Counted from the first letter of the stretch, positions 34,609-43,715 are shown. The stretch is DNA of 64,000 bases from Stenotrophomonas sp. ESTM1D_MKCIP4_1 (GCF_003086895.1 NZ_CP026004.1:4112684-4176683); one strand, 5' to 3'. Notes: generated from the letters alone by a model not told the origin. Numbers and translations are program-made.

Positions 34609-35907
34609 CTAGCGCCATACCTTGAACGCCTTGCGCATCTCCTCGGAGAAAATCTGCGGCTGCTCAAAAGCGGCGAAGTGCCCACCGTGTTCGACTTCGT
34701 TCCAATAGAACAGATTTGGCCAGGCCGCCTCGGCCCATGCTTTAGGCGCCCGATAGATTTCTTTGGGGAATATCGTCGCTCCCATGGGCAGATCGATGCG
34801 TCCTGCAGTGAACCCAGTGGGCCCATTGCGCGAGTTCTGCCAGTAGATGCGTGCGCTTGAAGCCGATGTATTGGTGAACCAGTAAAGCGAGATGTTGTCG
34901 AGCATCGCGTCGATGGGCAACGCATCCTCGGGATTGCCATGATTGTCGGTCCAGGCCTGGAATTTTTCATAGATCCAGCAAGCCTGACCAACCGGCGAGT
35001 CGGCCAAGCTGTAGCCGATCGTCTGCGGCTTTGTTGCTTGTTCCAGGAAATAGCCGGACTCTTCGCGCGCAAACTTTCCGGCAGCTTCGATTGCCCGCTT
35101 TTCTTCGGGCGTCGGGTTGTCAGGGAGCTTGTCGGGGAATACCAGTGGCCAGTTGACGTGCGCAGCCACAAGACCCTGCGGCTTCAAGTGGCCCAACGCA
35201 TGCGTAACACCAGAGCCCCAGTCCCCTCCCTGGGCAACCCACTTCGTGTAGCCCAGCCGCTGCATGAGGGTCGCCCAGGCCTTGGCGGTGCGCATCACAT
35301 CCCAGCCCTGTTCAGTTGGCTTGTCAGAGAAGCCGAAGCCAGGCTGAGAGGGCACCACGACATCGAATGCCTCCTCTGCCGTGCCCCCAAACGCGGTAGG
35401 GTTCGTCAGGCGCTCAATCACCTCCAGAAATTCAACGACGGAGCCAGGCCACCCGTGAGTGAGGATGATTGGCAGCGCATTGGCGTGCTTGGACTTTGCG
35501 TGGATGAAATGGATGCCCAACCCGTCGATGCGGGTCCTGAATTGTGGGAACGCGTTGATCCTGCGCTCGAACTTTCGCCAGTCATGCTCGTTCGCCCAAT
35601 GCATGACCAGACGCCTCGCCTTTTCCATCGGAACACCTTGGCTCCAATCAGACACGGTTCCAGCATCCGGCCAACGCGTTTGCTTCAGTCGGTTCCGCAG
35701 TTCCCGAATCTCCTGCTCAGGCACATTGACCAGGAACGGAGTAATTGCCTCCGTCGTGGGCGGTAGATCAGAGGAGGACCGGGCGCCGCCTCGCTCGAAC
35801 AGACCGTGCGCACTTGCGCCGATGGAAGCAGCGGGAAGCGCCAGAGCAGCAGTGCCAGCTCCAAGCTTCAGGAAGTCGCGACGTGATACATCATTGGCAA
35901 AGTTCAT
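34609..35907 (-). CDS. Tat-exported epoxide hydrolase
   Basis: A 432-residue protein starting MNFANDVSRRDFLKLGAGTAAL, a twin-arginine signal. The EHN N-terminal domain (residues about 55-165) is followed by an alpha/beta-hydrolase core. The oxyanion region is LTHGWPGSVVEFLEV, the nucleophile is the Asp in AQGGDWGSGVTHAL, and the acid/base His is in VEHGGHFAAFEQP. Tyrosines typical of epoxide ring activation are present (SLYWFTNTS). It hydrolyses epoxides to diols, probably in the periplasm. It lies between another alpha/beta hydrolase (11 bp gap) and an ABM protein. The family call is strong; the natural substrate is unknown. Confidence 0.9.
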   Translation of the reverse strand: MNFANDVSRRDFLKLGAGTAALALPAASIGASAHGLFERGGARSSSDLPPTTEAITPFLVNVPEQEIRELRNRLKQTRWPDAGTVSDWSQGVPMEKARRLVMHWANEHDWRKFERRINAFPQFRTRIDGLGIHFIHAKSKHANALPIILTHGWPGSVVEFLEVIERLTNPTAFGGTAEEAFDVVVPSQPGFGFSDKPTEQGWDVMRTAKAWATLMQRLGYTKWVAQGGDWGSGVTHALGHLKPQGLVAAHVNWPLVFPDKLPDNPTPEEKRAIEAAGKFAREESGYFLEQATKPQTIGYSLADSPVGQACWIYEKFQAWTDNHGNPEDALPIDAMLDNISLYWFTNTSASSARIYWQNSRNGPTGFTAGRIDLPMGATIFPKEIYRAPKAWAEAAWPNLFYWNEVEHGGHFAAFEQPQIFSEEMRKAFKVWR

Positions 35908-35918
35908 GATCGTTCCTA

Positions 35919-36902
35919 TCAGTACAAGAAGGCCGCGATTCTGGCGAGCGCTTCAGCAGGCTTTTCTTCAGGGATGAAGTGGCCACTTCCTTCGACCTTC
36001 ACGACTTCGGCGTTGGTCGCATGACGGCCCAGCGTGTCTTTGAGCCAGCCGTAGCCAGGCCCGCCCAAGGCAAGGATTGGGGCGGCAACTGGCGCATACG
36101 ACTCTCCATCCAGGATGTCCTGCGGAAATGCCTGATACCACGCATCTCCCGCCCTGATGGCGTCAGCAGTCATATAGGCATCGGCATATACGGCGCGATC
36201 TCTGCTATCGATAGCCGCATCGTTCTTCACCAAGTAGTGGAAGAACCACTCCTGCTCGATATTGATGCGTCCCTCCAGCAACTTCTCTGGCAATCCCTTG
36301 ACCTGATGAAAGGCGAACCACCACGGGTAAGGATGATCATCATCGATGCGGTCACCAAAGGTGCCCGCCGGCGGCAGTAGCGGCCATTTGGCCAAGCTGG
36401 CATCGGGGTGCGCCACATCCATCATGACAACCTTGTCAGTCAACTCCGGATAGTTGGCCGCGAACGCGAAGGCCACCATCGACCCAATGTCGTGCCCGAT
36501 GACACTTGCCTTCTTGTAGCCAAGATGCCGGACCAGGCCCGCAATATCTTTGGCCATCGTCTTCTTGTCATACCCGCCCTCCGGCCGGCTCGACTCCCCC
36601 ATGCCGCGCAGATCCACAGACACTACACGGTGGCGTTCTGCCAGCTCGGGCATCATCTTGTGCCATTCCCACCACGTCTCAGGCCAACCGGGCAACAGGA
36701 CAACAAGATCGCCCTTGCCCCCTTCCACATAGTGCAACTGGATCCCATCGACTTTTGCGGAGCGGTCCTCAAACCCGGGGAGCTCCTTCAGAAGATCGGC
36801 ATTGGTGTAATGCCGATCTTCGGCCGCAAATGCCCCGCTCGCCCACAGTGAGGCACACAGGGCCATGCCCACCCAGCAAAGTGGCAGCTTCACACGCTTC
36901 AT
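35919..36902 (-). CDS. periplasmic alpha/beta hydrolase (epoxide hydrolase/dehalogenase-like)
   Basis: A protein of about 327 residues with signal peptide (LCWVGMALCASLWASGAFA). The motif order is LLPGWPETWWEWHKMM (HGxP-like oxyanion with leucine-proline), SVIGHDIGSMVAFAF (Asp nucleophile in the nucleophile elbow), and VEGSGHFIPEEKPA (catalytic His). The aspartate nucleophile and the PGWPETW pattern place it with epoxide hydrolases, fluoroacetate and haloalkane dehalogenases. ATG 36902 is preferred to 36905 because the AGGAG spacing is better. It sits between the MFS gene and the second epoxide hydrolase. Confidence 0.88.
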   Translation of the reverse strand: MKRVKLPLCWVGMALCASLWASGAFAAEDRHYTNADLLKELPGFEDRSAKVDGIQLHYVEGGKGDLVVLLPGWPETWWEWHKMMPELAERHRVVSVDLRGMGESSRPEGGYDKKTMAKDIAGLVRHLGYKKASVIGHDIGSMVAFAFAANYPELTDKVVMMDVAHPDASLAKWPLLPPAGTFGDRIDDDHPYPWWFAFHQVKGLPEKLLEGRINIEQEWFFHYLVKNDAAIDSRDRAVYADAYMTADAIRAGDAWYQAFPQDILDGESYAPVAAPILALGGPGYGWLKDTLGRHATNAEVVKVEGSGHFIPEEKPAEALARIAAFLY

Positions 36903-36912
36903 CATGCTTCTC

Positions 36913-38127
36913 CTAGAGGGATTGCTCGCGCCTGCTCAGCGGCCAGGACGAGCTTTGTGAAAACTTGAACATGGTGACAAGCACGATCGTCAAACCCGCA
37001 GCAGCAAAGAACGCCAGCCGAACGCCACCGTAGTTGGTCAGCACTCCACCGAGCGCTGAGCCAGTTGCAAGAAAGACCTGGAAGATGGACACCATCACCG
37101 AAGATCCCGCCTCGAACTGATCGGGCGCTGCGCGCTGAAGCCAGATCTGAAGCGATACCGGAATTGCTCCGAACGCCAAGCCCCAAAGGGATACAAGCGC
37201 CATCACCAACCAGGCGTTCGTGGCGAACAGTGCAATGCACAGGAGACTTGTGCCCACAATCAGCGCTGCAAGCAGGGCAAATTTTCGTGGCGATTGCGTT
37301 GCCCGCCTTCCCGCAATTGCCACCCCGACCATTCCAGCAACGCCATAAGCCGCAAACGTGGCGGAGAACGCTTTGTCGGATAGGTGTGCGGCGCCTTGCA
37401 GCATAGGCGCCATGAAGGTGTAAGCCATGAAATGCGTGCAGGCGAGCAGCCCAGCGACCGCTAGCGCCTGACGCGCCCCGGGCATCCGGAACAACGCCGC
37501 AAGATTGTTCCAACCTACAGCGCCAGTAAGCGTGCGACTGGGGATGGACCACCACTGCAGTGCCGCGACAGCAGCAGATGCACAGGCTGAAGCAACGAAA
37601 GCGGACCGCCAACCCAGTGCCTGGCCAATCAAGGTTCCTATTGGCACGCCGAGCACCGTCCCAATCGAAATGCCCCCCGCGACGATGGCGATCGCGACAC
37701 CGGCACGCTCTCCGCGCACCACACTTACCGCAGTCGATGCCGCGAATGTCCAGACTCCCCCCACCGCCACCCCAAGCAACAGCCGCGACACCAACGCCAA
37801 AGACAGCGAGTCCGCCAGCGCCATCCCTAGCGCTGAAAGGCACATCAGGACCGTCATGGCCGGAATGAGCGTTCGTCTTGATACATGTCCTACGGAGACA
37901 GCAAACACAGGACTGACGACTGCGGCAACCAGTCCCGGCAGCGTGACCGTCCACCCTGCCGCACCGAGCGATGCGCCAAAATCGCCAGCAATCTGAGTCA
38001 GTAGGCCAATCGGCAAAAACTCAAGGGTTACCAAGCTCAGTGTGCCCAAGGCAATCATCGTCACCGCAAGCCAGTTATCCCGAGCTCTTGCAGTTGCATC
38101 ACTCGCTTGCGTGTTGATCTGGGTCAT
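36913..38127 (-). CDS. MFS efflux transporter (AraJ/sugar-efflux type)
   Basis: A 404-residue protein with 12 predicted transmembrane helices. The MFS signature region VSVGHVSRRTLIPAMTVLM follows helix 2, and motif C-like AIVAGGISIGTVLGVPIGTLIG is typical of drug:H+ antiporters of the 12-helix (AraJ/YdhP) group. It is the first gene of the operon with two epoxide-hydrolase-like enzymes and an ABM protein, so efflux of the parent xenobiotic or the diol is plausible. The 242-bp gap upstream separates it from the next operon. The start at ATG 38127 follows AAGGGC. Confidence 0.9.
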   Translation of the reverse strand: MTQINTQASDATARARDNWLAVTMIALGTLSLVTLEFLPIGLLTQIAGDFGASLGAAGWTVTLPGLVAAVVSPVFAVSVGHVSRRTLIPAMTVLMCLSALGMALADSLSLALVSRLLLGVAVGGVWTFAASTAVSVVRGERAGVAIAIVAGGISIGTVLGVPIGTLIGQALGWRSAFVASACASAAVAALQWWSIPSRTLTGAVGWNNLAALFRMPGARQALAVAGLLACTHFMAYTFMAPMLQGAAHLSDKAFSATFAAYGVAGMVGVAIAGRRATQSPRKFALLAALIVGTSLLCIALFATNAWLVMALVSLWGLAFGAIPVSLQIWLQRAAPDQFEAGSSVMVSIFQVFLATGSALGGVLTNYGGVRLAFFAAAGLTIVLVTMFKFSQSSSWPLSRREQSL

Positions 38128-38369
38128 GCCCAATGCCCTTGGTTCGAGATGCGCCTCCTGCTCTCAAGTGAGCAGCGTTTCTGCGCTATGGAGATCGACT
38201 GTAAAGACGGCGACGCGGCGGGAAACAGGAAGGAATTGCGGCATTGGAGAAAACCGGACCAAGCGCGCTCACCACGTGCTGTCGAAAGCGGGAAACCCAT
38301 AACGTCGAGCGCCCTCCCGCCTTCGATCAGTCCAAACGATGGAGGCCACAGTGAGCGCGACGCCCTGAC

Positions 38370-38720
38370 TCAATCCGGGTCTGCCACCAGGTCAAGGGCT
38401 ACCAGCCCTCCCCACACACGCATCGGGATATCCCAGGTCACATCGACGCTATCGACCAGCGGCTTCGATGCTTCGATGTATGCACGTCGATAGTCGCGAG
38501 TGCCCTGGGTCGCCAGGAAGTGCTCCTTGGTTCCACGCCAAAGCTCATACAGCGTGAACTCGCCCGGCCTGTCTTCAGTACGATGAAGAACGCCCGTGAT
38601 GAAGTCTTCCTCTTCAGCGCAGCGCGCCAGGATGGCCTCGATCAACCCGAGGAGGTGATCTTCCTGGCCACTTTTGACGTGATAGCGGAGATACAGCGCG
38701 CAACTTGATTTGCTTGCCAT
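38370..38720 (-). CDS. ABM-domain monooxygenase-like protein, second copy
   Basis: A 116-residue protein from ATG 38720, with AAGGA eight bases upstream. The fold pattern is SSCALYLRYHVKSGQEDHLLGLIEAILARCAEEEDF, then TGVLHRTEDRPGEFTLYELWRGTKEHF and DYRRAYIEASKPLVD. It belongs to the same dimeric alpha+beta barrel family as the protein at 34177 but is clearly diverged. It lies 20 bp downstream of the VOC-NTF2 fusion gene and closes that operon. The role is inferred to be handling of reactive quinones or electrophiles. Confidence 0.8.
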   Translation of the reverse strand: MASKSSCALYLRYHVKSGQEDHLLGLIEAILARCAEEEDFITGVLHRTEDRPGEFTLYELWRGTKEHFLATQGTRDYRRAYIEASKPLVDSVDVTWDIPMRVWGGLVALDLVADPD

Positions 38721-38740
38721 GACAGGATCCTTGAGGTGCG

Positions 38741-39733
38741 TTACTGGGGTACTTTGTTGAGAAACACAAGCGTGGTCGCAATGCGTCCGCCCTGGGTGGC
38801 GACAATGTCTTCGCCCAGAATCTTCTCCGGGTCTGACGCTGGCCCGTATTTCCACTGGATGCGGAAGTTTCCGTGCTGGATCTGCGGCTCGCCGATCACC
38901 TTGAAAGTCCAGCCGCGGTTCCTGGCCTGCAACTTTCCAAGCAGCTCATTGAGCTCATCGCGACCAACCGCCAGCCCTTCCGGATCATTGAAGATGGTGT
39001 TGTCGGTGTAGTGCGCATCCAGGAACTTCTTCCTGCTTGCGGCATCTGTATCGTTAAGCATGCCCACATAACCCTGGACGAGCGTCCTGACAGCCTGTGG
39101 GTCGAGTGACTTGCCCGAGGTCGGGGACAGTACCGACTGGGCCCGCCACAGATGCACTCCGGCTGCTCGCTCACCCGCCTGGCCGCTCGGGTAGCTGACC
39201 AGCTCAAGCTTGGCGCCCCACGGCGTCAGGAAGTAGACCCATGAGTCGCCAGCGGTCTCACCAGCATTGACCACGATGGGATCGGTCAGAACCGTCACTC
39301 CCGCCTTGCGAAGCTGGCCGACCGCCTGATTGATGTCATCAACGTAAAAGCCGATATGCGCAGCGGCGGCATCGTCGTAATGCGGCTGGGCATGGTCGGC
39401 GTCCGGCGCATCGAACTTGAACAGCTCGATGTTCGCACCATCACCGGCCCGCAGCATCTTGATCGACTTCACGCTCGAAGAGGCGTGGACATCGAACAGC
39501 TTCTTGAAGCCCGCATCAACAGGGGGATCTTTGATCTCCGTAACCGGCTCAAACCCGAAAGTGTTCTGAAAGAACGTAACCGCCTGTTCCATGTCGGGGA
39601 CATTGATCCCCACATGATCCACACCGACAACATTGATGACGGGGGTGGACGACTGGGCGTGCGATGCTTCTGCGCTTGCCATCGCAGGCAGCGCCCAAAG
39701 CAAGGCACAGGCTGTGGCGATGATGTTTCTCAT
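38741..39733 (-). CDS. secreted VOC-domain/NTF2-like fusion protein
   Basis: A 330-residue protein with signal peptide MRNIIATACALLWALPAMASA. Residues about 30-175 form a glyoxalase/VOC domain (GVDHVGINVPDMEQAVTFFQNTFGFEPV; AAHIGFYVDDINQAVGQLRKAGV; YFLTPWGAKLELVSYP) with a likely metal-binding His/Glu set. Residues about 200-330 form an NTF2/SnoaL-like domain (VQGYVGMLNDTDAASRKKFLDAHYTDNTIFND; RGWTFKVIGEPQIQHGNFRIQWKYG). The fusion of a VOC enzyme fold to an NTF2 cup in one exported polypeptide is uncommon. It is third in the SDR-pirin operon. Reaction unknown. Confidence 0.82.
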   Translation of the reverse strand: MRNIIATACALLWALPAMASAEASHAQSSTPVINVVGVDHVGINVPDMEQAVTFFQNTFGFEPVTEIKDPPVDAGFKKLFDVHASSSVKSIKMLRAGDGANIELFKFDAPDADHAQPHYDDAAAAHIGFYVDDINQAVGQLRKAGVTVLTDPIVVNAGETAGDSWVYFLTPWGAKLELVSYPSGQAGERAAGVHLWRAQSVLSPTSGKSLDPQAVRTLVQGYVGMLNDTDAASRKKFLDAHYTDNTIFNDPEGLAVGRDELNELLGKLQARNRGWTFKVIGEPQIQHGNFRIQWKYGPASDPEKILGEDIVATQGGRIATTLVFLNKVPQ

Positions 39734-39886
39734 AGATCTTCCTCGTGTGTTTGCGGGGAACCAAGGGCACGAAAGCAGCTTCGCTTGTGCCTTACACGGC
39801 GCGCGCGCAAGGCAGCTCTGAATCGTGGCTCGCCTCGTCCAATGTGGATTGGCCTTGACCACGCCGATAGGACAATCTTGCGATCA

Positions 39887-40639
39887 CTAGACGCCAAGCA
39901 CGGGCTGCATGGAGGCTTCCTTGCGGCCTGCCTCGGGGTCTGCAACTTCAACCATGACCACTTCGGTGGCGCTCAAGGCTTGGACGTGGACTGCCGGCTC
40001 CCCTTCTATGAGGGCGCCGTCCCCGGCATTGACCAGTATTCCGTTTACACTGACCTGGCCTCGGACGGGGACCAGATAGACAACCTTCCCAGCGTCGAGG
40101 ATGTGGACCGCACTGCCCTGCGCTGCAAGGCGTCCGCCAAGAATTCGGGCATCCGCGCCGATCCAGAGGGGACCACCATCCTGCTCTTCAAACCCTGATG
40201 CCAGTACGTCGAACTGCCGGCGGCCACCGACCATTCCAACGGTCTTGGTCTGCCAACGAGGTACGCCGCCAGCATGTCTTGGCGTGAGCCAGATCTGAAA
40301 CATTCTGGTGGACCGATCCTCGGCATTCCACTCCGAATGCCGAATCCCGGAACCGGCGCTCATGACTTGAAGGTCTCCGGCTTTGATCGTGCCCTGATTT
40401 CCAAGGCTGTCCTTGTGGGTGATCGCACCATCGCAGACATAGGTCACGATCTCGACATCCTGATGCGGGTGAAACGGGAACCCAGACAGCGGTGCGACTT
40501 CATCGTCGTTCCAGGCAATCAGTTCGCCAATTGGAGGATGGGCAGGATTGCCCAACCCAGCAATGGCGATGTGCAGCCTTGCCTTCAGCCACTCGCGATC
40601 ATTCGAGCCGAGCGTGGCGTTTGGACGTAATGTGATCAT
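39887..40639 (-). CDS. pirin-family protein (quercetinase-like bicupin)
   Basis: A 250-residue bicupin. Metal ligands are visible as H57 and H59 in FPFHPHQDVEIVTY and H101 and E103 in SGIRHSEWNAED. Pirins bind Fe(II) and some have quercetin 2,3-dioxygenase activity; others act as redox sensors. The 3' half (ILDAGKVVYLVPVRGQVSVNGI) is the second cupin. It is 20 bp downstream of an SDR gene and 153 bp upstream of the VOC-NTF2 gene on the same strand. Its presence suggests handling of flavonoid or quinone-like compounds. Confidence 0.9.
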   Translation of the reverse strand: MITLRPNATLGSNDREWLKARLHIAIAGLGNPAHPPIGELIAWNDDEVAPLSGFPFHPHQDVEIVTYVCDGAITHKDSLGNQGTIKAGDLQVMSAGSGIRHSEWNAEDRSTRMFQIWLTPRHAGGVPRWQTKTVGMVGGRRQFDVLASGFEEQDGGPLWIGADARILGGRLAAQGSAVHILDAGKVVYLVPVRGQVSVNGILVNAGDGALIEGEPAVHVQALSATEVVMVEVADPEAGRKEASMQPVLGV

Positions 40640-40659
40640 CGCATCGCTCCCGTCAGTCC

Positions 40660-41412
40660 TTAGACCTGCGCCTGGCCGCCATCGACAAAGAGCTCGGCGC
40701 CGTTGACGAAGCTCGCATCGTCCGAAGCCAGGAACACAACGGCCTTGGCAATCTCATCGGCATCGCCAACCCGGCCCATCGGCACAGTGGACGCCATATA
40801 CTCGAGCAGACCCTGCTGCTGTGCTGCATCTGGCCCTGCCAGTTCCACCAGACCAGGGGTTTTGGTGGCACCAGGACTCACAACGTTGAAGCGAATGCCG
40901 CGATCCTTGACGTCGAGCACCCAGCTGCGAACCAGGGCGCGAACCGCAGCCTTGGTTGCCGAGTAGACGCTGAAGGCCGGGGTTCCGCTGATGCCTGCAG
41001 TGGAGCCGGTCAGGATCACCGAAGCGCCATCGCTCAGTAGCGGCAGCGCCTTCTGAACCGTGAAGATGACGCCCTTTACGTTGCGACCGAACGTGTCTTC
41101 ATACTGCTCTTCCGTGATCTGACCGAGCGGCAACATCGAACCGCCGCCCGCATTGGCGAACAGCACGTCGATCCTGCCCTTGGTGCGCTGGATCACTTCA
41201 AAGAGCTCATCAAGCTGATCGAGCTTGGACGAATCGACCTGTACGCCCGTCGCGTTGCCTACAGCCGCCACGGCTTCATCGAGCTCCTTCCTGCGGCGGC
41301 CGGTGATGAATACATGGGCACCCTCGGCTGCGAAGCGCTTTGCGGTTGCCAGGCCGATACCAGAGGTGCCACCAGTGACGACGGCGATCTTACCCTCAAG
41401 CTTCTTGTTCAT
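40660..41412 (-). CDS. SDR-family oxidoreductase
   Basis: A 250-residue classical short-chain dehydrogenase. The cofactor motif is TGGTSGIG (residues 14-21), with an RR after the second strand ([12 protein letters not shown]) suggesting NADPH preference. NAG is in FANAGGGS, the catalytic serine in [10 protein letters not shown], YxxxK in [11 protein letters not shown], and the C-terminus is [10 protein letters not shown] strong AGGAGG precedes ATG 41412. It is the first gene of the minus-strand operon and is divergent from a LysR gene 103 bp away, so LysR control is likely. Confidence 0.93.
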   Translation of the reverse strand: MNKKLEGKIAVVTGGTSGIGLATAKRFAAEGAHVFITGRRRKELDEAVAAVGNATGVQVDSSKLDQLDELFEVIQRTKGRIDVLFANAGGGSMLPLGQITEEQYEDTFGRNVKGVIFTVQKALPLLSDGASVILTGSTAGISGTPAFSVYSATKAAVRALVRSWVLDVKDRGIRFNVVSPGATKTPGLVELAGPDAAQQQGLLEYMASTVPMGRVGDADEIAKAVVFLASDDASFVNGAELFVDGGQAQV

Positions 41413-41515
41413 TGCTGCCTCCTAAGGAGTGATTGGTGACGATGGGACATACGCTATCGACATCACGAGTGTTTCTAAATAGCATTAATCACAAACCATC
41501 ATTGCAAATTTGAAA

Positions 41516-42448
41516 ATGTCTCAACTTCCTGATCTAGAAGGACTGGCGTTGTTTGCCAAGGTCGCTGAAGAACGGTCGTTTGCTGGTGCCGCGCGCGACT
41601 TTGACCTGTCAGTCGCAACGGTTTCTCGTGCAGTAGCGAGGCTCGAACAACGATTGGGCGGCCGACTCTTCAATCGGACATCGCGCCAGCTGGCACTGAC
41701 GGAGTTCGGACAGACGCTGTTGGAACAAGCCACGGCCTTGTTGCGTGATGCGCAGGCGCTTGAAGCCGCAGCACGTGACCAGGCAGCTGCGCCGCGCGGC
41801 CTCGTCCGGCTCGCCGTCCCCATGTCCTTTGGCATCAAATGGGTGGCGCCCCTGCTTCCCGAGTTCTTCGCTCGCTACCCAGACATCACCGTTGATCTTC
41901 ATCTATCGGATGCCTCGGTTGACTTGATAGGAGATGGCTTCGATGCAGCACTACGCATTGCGGCGCTCCCCGACTCGTCGCTGGTCGCGCGAAAGATCTG
42001 TGATGTCTCCCGCTTCGTCGTCGCCGCTCCTGACTATCTGCTCACTCACGGAGAGCCAAAGAAACCCAGCGATCTCAACCGGCACGACTGCATCGGCTAC
42101 GCGTATCGCTCGCAGAACGACACCTGGAAGGTCTTTGACCGCAAGGGACACGAGGAGCTGATCAAGCCGCGCGGAAACCTGCGCGTAACCAATATCGAAG
42201 CGGCCATCCCCTTGCTTCTGGCAGGGAAAGCAGTGGGTGAGCTGCCAGAGTTCATCGCAACCGAGTACCTCGAGAAGGGCTTGCTGTCGGTCCTCTTCGC
42301 TGGCTGGTCACAACCCAAGGGCGGCCTCTATTTCGTAACCCCAACCTTGCGTTCACGCCCGGTCAAAGTGGATGTGCTTGGCGAATTCCTGGCTCAACGG
42401 CTCAGAGAACCCAGTTGGCGTTGGAAAGGGCCGGGCTCCCATGCCTGA
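41516..42448 (+). CDS. LysR-family transcriptional regulator
   Basis: A 310-residue protein with an N-terminal winged helix-turn-helix (FAKVAEERSFAGAARDFDLSVATVSRAVARLEQRLGGRLFNRTSRQ) and a LysR substrate-binding domain resembling the CrgA/DhcR-like subgroup (RYPDITVDLHLSDASVDLIGDGFDAALRI). The ATG at 41516 lacks a clear ribosome site; the start region is A/T rich. It is divergent from the SDR operon, the usual position of a LysR regulator relative to its target. Its 3' end overlaps the convergent AraC gene by 96 bp. Confidence 0.92.
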   Translation: MSQLPDLEGLALFAKVAEERSFAGAARDFDLSVATVSRAVARLEQRLGGRLFNRTSRQLALTEFGQTLLEQATALLRDAQALEAAARDQAAAPRGLVRLAVPMSFGIKWVAPLLPEFFARYPDITVDLHLSDASVDLIGDGFDAALRIAALPDSSLVARKICDVSRFVVAAPDYLLTHGEPKKPSDLNRHDCIGYAYRSQNDTWKVFDRKGHEELIKPRGNLRVTNIEAAIPLLLAGKAVGELPEFIATEYLEKGLLSVLFAGWSQPKGGLYFVTPTLRSRPVKVDVLGEFLAQRLREPSWRWKGPGSHA

Positions 42449-42868
42449 GGTTTCTGCGACCGCGAAGCTCCTTGGCGTGATGCCGACCACCTGCCTGAAG
42501 ATGCGAACAAAGTGACTTTGATCGAAGAAGCAGAGGTCGCTGGCGATCTCGCTGATCTTTCTGTCGCCCCCGCGCAACATGACCTTGGCCTGCTGGATTC
42601 TTCGCAACCTGAGATAGTTCATAGGCGTGTTGCCTGTGGTCGCGCAGAACAGCCGAGTCATATGGAAGCGGCTGAGGCAAGCGGCCTCAGAGATCCTGTG
42701 GATGGAGAGCGGCTCATAGATGTGTCGCTCGATGCAGTCGACCGCTCTTCGCACACTCATTGGCCACAGGAGCTGCGCGGCTAGCGGAACCGAAGGATGA
42801 GGAATAAGGTCCTGTGGGCTGACGCAGCAATGCGAGGCCCGCGACATGAACTGGGGCATGACGGTCAT
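42353..42868 (-). CDS. AraC-family transcriptional regulator
   Basis: A 171-residue protein with a 35-residue N-terminal extension and a complete AraC DNA-binding domain (RRAVDCIERHIYEPLSIHRISEAACLSRFHMTRLF; KISEIASDLCFFDQSHFVRIFRQVVGITPRSFA). It lacks a cupin sensor domain. About 45 residues beyond the second HTH (ETSGMGARPFPTPTGF...) are encoded antisense to the LysR 3' end. It shows the same subfamily features as the AraC protein at 24364. No partner operon is adjacent, so the target is unclear. Confidence 0.88.
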   Translation of the reverse strand: MTVMPQFMSRASHCCVSPQDLIPHPSVPLAAQLLWPMSVRRAVDCIERHIYEPLSIHRISEAACLSRFHMTRLFCATTGNTPMNYLRLRRIQQAKVMLRGGDRKISEIASDLCFFDQSHFVRIFRQVVGITPRSFAVAETSGMGARPFPTPTGFSEPLSQEFAKHIHFDRA

Positions 42869-43134
42869 CCGGGGGGAGAGACGTCACACATGCTCCCACT
42901 GGTCACACAGCGCAGAAACCTGCATTCGTAGGCCGCCCACCCCACTCTTTTGAAGGATACCGCTTGTGCCTGGCGAATGCTTATTGCACGACGTGGCACG
43001 TTCCTCTCAGGAATGGAACCCACCCTGTCTCACTCTCCTGCCGGCGCTGTGATGTCGGGCCACTTGAGCATTTGTGTACCAGAATCCGCGCCGCACTCCG
43101 CTTAGCCTTCAAGTTCTATTGACGCGGAGGCAGT
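42869..43134. other. intergenic region
   Basis: This 266-bp gap lies between the AraC start and a SnoaL-like gene. GACGCGGAGG at its right end is the ribosome site of the following gene. No further gene or clear operator was found. Confidence 0.4.
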
Positions 43135-43548
43135 ATGAAGAGCAACGAAGAGATCATTCGCGAGCTGTATGAGGTCGCAGAAAAGCAGGACATCCAAGGC
43201 TTCGTCGGGATGTTCACCGAGAACGGATACTTCTACGACGTTTCAGCCGACAAGAAGTACTTTGGAAGCGAAATAGGAGACACGGTAGCGATCTATGCCA
43301 CTGCGTTTCCCGATATGCATCGCGAGCTTTACAGAGTTTATGTCGCTGGTGACGTGGTGGTGGTAGAGCTTTCCCTCAATGGTACGCACAAGGGCCCACT
43401 TGTACTCCCCAGCGGCACCATTCCGGCTACGGGGAAGATCATGCAGACACCGTGCTGCGATGTCTTCCATCTGGTGGACGGGAAGGTTGCCTCCTTCCAC
43501 TGCTACACCGCCGCGACCGTCCTGCTCAAACAGATTGGCGTCCTCTGA
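43135..43548 (+). CDS. SnoaL/NTF2-like protein
   Basis: A 137-residue protein of the NTF2 superfamily. MKSNEEIIRELYEVAEKQDIQGFVGMFTENGYFYDV is the helical start plus first strand, with the following cup strands (IYATAFPDMHRELYRVYVAGDVVVVELSLNGTHKGP; CCDVFHLVDGKVASFHCYTA). SnoaL-like proteins serve as small-molecule cyclases, isomerases or epoxide hydrolases (limonene-epoxide hydrolase fold). GGAGG precedes the ATG. Downstream DNA consists of decayed fragments. Confidence 0.85.
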   Translation: MKSNEEIIRELYEVAEKQDIQGFVGMFTENGYFYDVSADKKYFGSEIGDTVAIYATAFPDMHRELYRVYVAGDVVVVELSLNGTHKGPLVLPSGTIPATGKIMQTPCCDVFHLVDGKVASFHCYTAATVLLKQIGVL

Positions 43549-43555
43549 TCTCATA

Positions 43556-43715
43556 TGGGCAAGGCGCCCCGTGCACAGCAATACATCAATGCCCTCGCCG
43601 ATCAGATCGATCGGGGCGGTCGTCAAGCAGCACGTCGATCTCCAGGTCCGGGTTTGCGTTCAGGAATGCTGGCCGCGCCGGGATGAAGTGAAGCCGCGCG
43701 AACGTGGTCGCCGCC
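43556..43715 (-). pseudogene. LysR substrate-binding-domain fragment, frameshifted
   Basis: On the minus strand, TTFARLHFIPARPAFLNANP then DLEIDVLLDD, followed one frame over by PIDLIGEGIDVLLCTGRL, match the start of a LysR effector domain (P..FL..P.....DLI.EGID...R.G.L). The helix-turn-helix and the rest of the domain are missing, and the fragment ends at the SnoaL gene. Confidence 0.5.
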
